A stretch of DNA of 6,841 nucleotides from NCBI GenBank assembly GCA_949747745.1, contig CATKFT010000102.1, positions 1 to 6,841 of the forward strand. The letters are read 5' to 3'. Both the position numbers and the translations under genes were made by a program. The DNA is from an uncultured Clostridia bacterium. GTDB lineage: Bacteria; Bacillota_A; Clostridia; TANB77; CAG-508. Below are positions 4,227-6,841 of this stretch, in pieces. The notes below the pieces were generated by a model. The model searched no databases. It was not told where the DNA came from and worked only from the letters and a program-made list of their open reading frames with translations. Numbering within the stretch: position 1 is the stretch's first letter; every line of letters starts with the position of its first letter.

Positions 4227-4235
4227 TATTATATA
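4207..4235 (+). promoter_or_regulatory. Divergent promoter of the first RHH gene
   Basis: TTGTAT (4207-4212), 17 bases, TATATA (4230-4235). Its -35 box lies within the GTATAC palindrome, so one bound protein could block both directions. Confidence 0.5.
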
Positions 4236-4294
4236 TAGCTTTTTTTGGTTATCATAATAGTGTCAAAAAAAGACAAAACAAAGGAGCAACTATT

Positions 4295-4459
4295 ATGGAC
4301 AAATTTGAAATAAAAAAACCTAAAAATGCAAATAGAAGAATAGTAATAAGGACTACTGATGAAATGGCTGAAGAAATTTTCACAGTAGCACAAGATATGA
4401 ATGTAAGTGTAAATACATTTATTACTAATTGCATACAATTCGCATTAGATCATAGATAA
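4295..4459 (+). CDS. Ribbon-helix-helix (Arc/CopG-like) DNA-binding protein
   Basis: 54 residues; AAAGGAG lies 9 bases before the ATG. The order is typical of an Arc/CopG ribbon-helix-helix dimer: basic N-terminus, beta strand R-R-I-V-I-R-T (14-20), helix T-D-E-M-A-E-E-I-F-T-V-A-Q-D-M-N (21-36), turn V-S-V-N, then helix T-F-I-T-N-C-I-Q-F-A-L (41-51). The family acts as repressors, copy-number regulators, antitoxins or transfer auxiliaries. The likely target is the GTATAC operator found upstream of this gene and again before the second RHH gene; this is inferred. No toxin partner follows. Confidence 0.8.
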   Translation: MDKFEIKKPKNANRRIVIRTTDEMAEEIFTVAQDMNVSVNTFITNCIQFALDHR

Positions 4460-4483
4460 AATATGATCTTTTCTTATATATAA

Positions 4484-4540
4484 GTGTTGCCATTTTTTGT
4501 ATACAGATATTATAACCTAATTTCTGGAAAATAGCAACAC
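4484..4540 (+). promoter_or_regulatory. Promoter/operator of the second RHH gene
   Basis: TTGCCA (4487-4492) with TTATAA (4510-4515) 17 bases on. The spacer carries TTTTTTGTATACAGAT, matching the operator at 4205-4218 in the same place between -35 and -10. The region is bracketed by 13-base inverted arms with one mismatch (4484-4496 and 4528-4540). Confidence 0.55.
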
Positions 4541-4597
4541 CGTGCAACTATTTTGTAGCGATTATTTTTGTTATTCTTCTTTAAGGAGGGAATAAGT

Positions 4598-4777
4598 ATG
4601 TTTAAAGTAGACAAAATATATAAAACAAGCAGAAACGATATAGCAATGAATATAAGATTTCCAGAAGAGATATACAATAAATACAAAAAAATATCTAAAG
4701 AAACTGGTTATTCTTTTAATGGTTTAGTTATAAATGCTATGAACTATGCTTTAGAAAATATGGAAGAAAAGAAATAG
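4598..4777 (+). CDS. Second ribbon-helix-helix (Arc/CopG-like) protein
   Basis: 59 residues. The ATG at 4598 is chosen because AAGGAGGG lies 7 bases upstream; the ATG at 4568 has no ribosome site. The strand D-I-A-M-N-I-R-F (18-25), helix P-E-E-I-Y-N-K-Y-K-K-I-S-K-E-T-G, turn Y-S-F-N and helix G-L-V-I-N-A-M-N-Y-A-L-E form the ribbon-helix-helix fold. The N-terminal 17 residues are basic. The gene is in line with 4295-4459 and has its own promoter with the same operator type, so the two are probably co-regulated. A plasmid regulator, copy control or relaxase helper are all possible; the sequence does not decide. Confidence 0.8.
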   Translation: MFKVDKIYKTSRNDIAMNIRFPEEIYNKYKKISKETGYSFNGLVINAMNYALENMEEKK

Positions 4778-4780
4778 TAT

Positions 4781-4807
4781 AATACCAGAGTGAATCGTAA
4801 TAAACCC
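4781..4807 (-). repeat. 27-bp perfect inverted repeat, right copy
   Basis: Exact reverse complement of 2412-2438. It begins 3 bases after the stop codon of the second RHH gene. Confidence 0.9.
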
Positions 4808-4840
4808 CTGGGGTGTTTTAAAAAATATAAAAAGTAGATA

Positions 4841-4863
4841 AAAAAAAGAGGGGCAAAGCCCCT
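4841..4863 (-). terminator. Terminator of the rep2 transcript
   Basis: Minus-strand AGGGGC-TTT-GCCCCT followed by CTTTTTTT. It faces rep2 and lies 137 bases past its stop. Its rightward T run is poor, so it works mainly leftward. Confidence 0.8.
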
Positions 4864-4951
4864 TTGGTAGATATTATATTATAGATATAGAGTAAAAAAA
4901 ATCAAAAATGCTAATTTTTATTGATATTTATAGTGTTTGCGGGTTTTTGAC

Positions 4952-4991
4952 TACATACACTTTGCGGTCACTTTTACATACACTTTGCGGT
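4952..4991. repeat. Two 17-bp iteron-like direct repeats
   Basis: TACATACACTTTGCGGT at 4952-4968 and again at 4975-4991 (period 23, about two helical turns). A weaker relative, TAGTGTTTGCGGGT, is at 4931-4944. Very AT-rich sequence lies on the left (4866-4930). They lie just after rep2. Iterons are the usual initiator-binding sites, so this may be an origin for replicon 2. Confidence 0.65.
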
Positions 4992-4999
4992 ACTAATTT

Positions 5000-5596
5000 T
5001 TATAACATATTTTTTAAATCTTCTATCAATTTTTTTATATCTTCTTTTGATAGTTTTGTTGCTTTCTTTTTTATCTTTGCTAATTCTATTTTACTATCTT
5101 GGCTTAATTCTTCTCCAAATTGTTCTTCATATAATTGACTTGTTGTATAAGCATTTCCCCTACTAAACAAATCTACATTTAATGTAAATACATTTTTTTT
5201 GTTTGGTTTTTGAAATATGTATTTATTTTCTATCAAAAATCTTCTATCTTGATAAAATTTTGTGCTTAAACTATAACTTTCAATAAATTTTTTATCAAAA
5301 CTAAATTCATTATTCCAATTTACTGTATTTATAATATATGTAAGCATTTTACTTATTGCTCTATTCTTTTTATTTAATGAACAAAGTCTAGCAAGTTCTT
5401 CTGGATTCCCAACATAGAAAGTTCCTTTTTTTCTTTTTGTTTCGGAATTATAGTTTGTTTCTGTAGATAAAATTTCTCCTGTTTGCTGATCTACCTTTTG
5501 TTTAATTTCTGTTATTCCCTTTTTCTCAAAGAGATTTAATTGTTCTTTTTCTTCTTCTGGTAAAGAATTGTATGTTTTGTTTATTTCTTCATTCAT
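5000..5596 (-). CDS. RepL-like plasmid replication protein, module 2
   Basis: 198 residues; AGGAGG lies 10 bases before the ATG. After a charged N-terminus comes D-Q-Q-T-G-E-I (36-42). A helical part follows (60-95), then a winged-helix-like region with helix S-L-S-T-K-F-Y-Q-D-R-R-F-L-I-E (109-123) and closing strand V-F-T-L-N-V-D-L-F-S-R-G (136-147). The last 45 residues are charged helices. The T-G-E-I motif and the closing strand match my memory of RepL, as in the module 1 protein, but the two are only distantly alike. Antisense RNA 2, an attenuator and the rep promoter lie upstream, and iteron-like repeats downstream. Function as initiator is inferred. Confidence 0.75.
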   Translation of the reverse strand: MNEEINKTYNSLPEEEKEQLNLFEKKGITEIKQKVDQQTGEILSTETNYNSETKRKKGTFYVGNPEELARLCSLNKKNRAISKMLTYIINTVNWNNEFSFDKKFIESYSLSTKFYQDRRFLIENKYIFQKPNKKNVFTLNVDLFSRGNAYTTSQLYEEQFGEELSQDSKIELAKIKKKATKLSKEDIKKLIEDLKNML

Positions 5597-5631
5597 TAGT
5601 GCTTGTCCTCCTATTTCTTCTGTAGAGGAAC

Positions 5632-5671
5632 AAAAAAATCGCCTCTTGCTCTATCTCTTGCAATGGCGATT
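5632..5671 (-). terminator. Transcriptional attenuator in the rep2 leader
   Basis: Minus-strand stem AATCGCC/GGCGATT (5665-5671 with 5637-5643) around 21 bases, followed by a T run, just before the rep2 ribosome site. Same position as the rep1 attenuator but unrelated sequence. No clear antiterminator arm was found by eye. Confidence 0.65.
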
Positions 5672-5696
5672 CATAAAAATTTTCTTTTATAAACCC

Positions 5697-5726
5697 TTGA
5701 CATATCTTACTGAAATGACTTATAAT
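5697..5726 (+). promoter_or_regulatory. Promoter of antisense RNA 2
   Basis: TTGACA (5697-5702), 18 bases, TATAAT (5721-5726); points against the rep2 leader. Confidence 0.8.
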
Positions 5727-5732
5727 TGTTGT

Positions 5733-5818
5733 ATAAGGTAAGACTTATTTTGTTTGCTTATATCCATAAGTCTTACAAGATATGTCTTGCTCCGTGAAAG
5801 CAAGGCATTATTTTTTTA
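5733..5818 (+). ncRNA. Antisense (counter-transcribed) RNA controlling rep2
   Basis: About 86 nt. The first stem-loop has a perfect 11-bp stem, GTAAGACTTAT/ATAAGTCTTAC (5738-5748 with 5766-5776), and a 17-base loop. It ends in terminator TGTCTTGC/GCAAGGCA (5783-5790 with 5800-5807, one U-G pair), then TTATTTTTTTAT. Layout is as in antisense RNA 1, but both stems and loops differ, so the two RNAs should not cross-regulate. Confidence 0.8.
5783..5818 (+). terminator. Terminator of antisense RNA 2
   Basis: 8-bp stem with a 9-base loop (TCCGTGAAA), then TTATTTTTTTAT. Confidence 0.8.
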
Positions 5819-5840
5819 TTCTCTTTTCAATGTTGATGTC

Positions 5841-5869
5841 ATTATATAATTACAAAAAAGAATTGTCAA
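5841..5869 (-). promoter_or_regulatory. Promoter of rep2
   Basis: On the minus strand TTGACA (5864-5869), 17 bases, TATAAT (5841-5846). Start expected near 5834, leader about 238 nt. Nearly identical to the rep1 promoter. Confidence 0.85.
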
Positions 5870-5962
5870 TGTATTTTGACATTTTTTTGTTTTAAACAAC
5901 AAACTATACTACTTTTATAAAAAAAATCAATTTAAGGGCATTCTGGAGCGAATAAACTATGT

Positions 5963-5991
5963 TTGACAACTACTTATCTATGATATATAAT
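5963..5991 (+). promoter_or_regulatory. Consensus promoter in front of the folded element, copy 2
   Basis: TTGACA (5963-5968), 17 bases, TATAAT (5986-5991). Confidence 0.8.
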
Positions 5992-6074
5992 AACAACACC
6001 AAAGAGAGGATAAGGAGCAACGCTGGGGAGCGACTCTGAACGGCTCAATGGTCGACGGTATTGTTTAACAATAC
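5992..6074 (+). ncRNA. Structured RNA or single-strand DNA element of unknown family, copy 2
   Basis: Same plan as 768-850. The outer stem is AACAACACC (5992-6000) with GGTATTGTT (6057-6065), with one C-A mismatch relative to copy 1. The core hairpin CGCT-GGGG-AGCG (6021-6032) differs from copy 1 by a swapped base pair. The rest of the core is almost unchanged, and AACAATAC follows at 6067-6074. Confidence 0.65.
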
Positions 6075-6105
6075 AAAAAAAGGGTAGAAATAATCTACTC
6101 TTTTT
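6075..6105. terminator. Bidirectional terminator between folded element and mob2
   Basis: Stem GGGTAGA/TCTACTC (6082-6088 with 6094-6100), followed rightward by TTTTTAT and leftward by TTTTTTT. Confidence 0.85.
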
Positions 6106-6841
6106 ATATTTCTGGTTCGTAATCATCTCTTTGCTTTTTTTCTTTGATATGGTTAGAATCTTCTATATACAAGTTGTTATTTCTTTTATCTTGATAAATT
6201 TCTATTTTGTTTTTTGACTCTATATAAAGTAAATCTTGTATATTAACAAGTTTTTCAATTCTTTTTATCATATCTTTTAATTTGTTTTTTATAAAATCAA
6301 TTACTTTTGGTTTACTTCTAGTATTAACTTGTGGCTCATAATCGTTTAAGATTTGATTTTGCACAGGCTCAAAAATATATTCCTCTTTCTTCAGCATACT
6401 TAAATCGTTATTTACAACATTATGTGCTTTTACTTCGTTTTTAACTCTAGTTTTATATAATGACTGCATTTCTTCTACAAAACTATAAACTTTGTTTTCG
6501 TTTTCTTCATAATTTTTAACCGAAAAATTTTTTATATTATAACCAGTTTTCAATTCTTTTAAAGATCTTCCTTTTTCTGCATTTATAACAAAATCACTAG
6601 CATTGCAAACATTTTTAACTATTGATTTTAGATGATTGTTCTGTTTTATATAACTTTCTTTAGGGTTGTTTTTACCTATATGTTTTTCAGAAAGTTCCTT
6701 ATTTCTTTTTTCAGATTCCAAAGACCACTCAATTTTTAAGAAATCTTTTAGGAAAATTTCTTTACACTCATATACAAACTTTTGAGATTTAAAATATTCG
6801 TTTTTTTCAGTAAAGTTCCTAACTTCTCTCTTTTGCAATAT
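6104..6841 (-). CDS. MobA/MobL relaxase, module 2 (partial, N-terminus outside window)
   Basis: Frame open from the right edge to a stop at 6104, 246 residues. It corresponds to residues of about 159-403 of the module 1 relaxase, with about 87% identity by hand count and no indels. The catalytic N-terminal domain (H-x-H, tyrosine) is beyond the window, so whether this copy is active cannot be told. The frame has no stops and most changes are mild (Asp/Glu, Ile/Val, Lys/Arg), which suggests it is or was recently a functional gene. Stop and terminator spacing match module 1. Confidence 0.88.
   Translation of the reverse strand: MLQKREVRNFTEKNEYFKSQKFVYECKEIFLKDFLKIEWSLESEKRNKELSEKHIGKNNPKESYIKQNNHLKSIVKNVCNASDFVINAEKGRSLKELKTGYNIKNFSVKNYEENENKVYSFVEEMQSLYKTRVKNEVKAHNVVNNDLSMLKKEEYIFEPVQNQILNDYEPQVNTRSKPKVIDFIKNKLKDMIKRIEKLVNIQDLLYIESKNKIEIYQDKRNNNLYIEDSNHIKEKKQRDDYEPEI

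Larger units (their letters stand above)
5821..6841. repeat. Large imperfect direct repeat, copy 2 (cut by right edge)
   Basis: Matches 601-1619; see copy 1. Confidence 0.9.

Noticed and set aside
4229..4438. Leftward open frames of 60-69 codons opposite the first RHH gene
   Set aside because: No ribosome site and the opposite strand carries a clear RHH fold.
2412..4807. Transposon with 27-bp terminal inverted repeats
   Set aside because: No transposase inside and no target-site duplication seen at the outer edges.
4952..4991. CRISPR array
   Set aside because: Only two 17-bp repeats with a 6-base gap; no spacers and no cas genes.
4908..5138. Rightward open frame of 76 codons over the iterons
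   Set aside because: It runs into rep2 on the other strand and has no ribosome site.

Overview
The window looks like part of a small mobilizable plasmid, or an integrated plasmid or cointegrate, from a low-GC Bacillota host (Clostridia-like). The grounds are very high AT content, strong AGGAGG-type ribosome binding sites, near-perfect TTGACA-17-TATAAT promoters, a MobA/MobL relaxase of the Gram-positive kind and RepL-like replication proteins. The species cannot be fixed from the sequence.

The main layout is two copies of one backbone module, both reading leftward: relaxase (mob), a conserved non-coding block, the rep promoter, an antisense-RNA region, an attenuator, and a RepL-like rep gene. 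Module 1 holds rep (1-406, cut by the left edge), antisense RNA (about 522-598), rep promoter (618-646), a promoter plus folded element (739-850) and a complete mob (882-2093). Module 2 holds rep (5000-5596), antisense RNA (about 5733-5818), rep promoter (5841-5869), the folded element (5963-6074) and mob (6104-6841, cut by the right edge). The mob genes are about 87% identical in the shared part by hand count and the non-coding block is nearly as conserved. The rep genes and antisense RNAs differ strongly, as expected for two related plasmids with different copy-control specificity joined together.

Between the modules, upstream of mob1, lies a hairpin-rich stretch with a candidate oriT (2161-2379). 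It is followed by an accessory block (2412-4807) bounded by a perfect 27-bp inverted repeat. The block carries a helix-turn-helix/coiled-coil plasmid protein (2543-3022), a convergent small-RNA/small-ORF pair that resembles a par/Fst-type type I toxin-antitoxin locus (3041-3371), a small sigma-region-4-like protein (3379-3708), a DUF6809-like protein (3880-4170) and two ribbon-helix-helix proteins (4295-4459 and 4598-4777). Two promoters in this block share a GTATAC-centred operator. Iteron-like repeats and a terminator follow (4849-4991).

In short: replication (RepL with antisense RNA and attenuation), transfer (MobA/MobL and oriT), probable maintenance (type I TA, coiled-coil protein) and local regulators (RHH, sigma-like). 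The least explained element is the duplicated, promoter-driven folded element between rep and mob, which shows a compensatory base-pair change between its copies.
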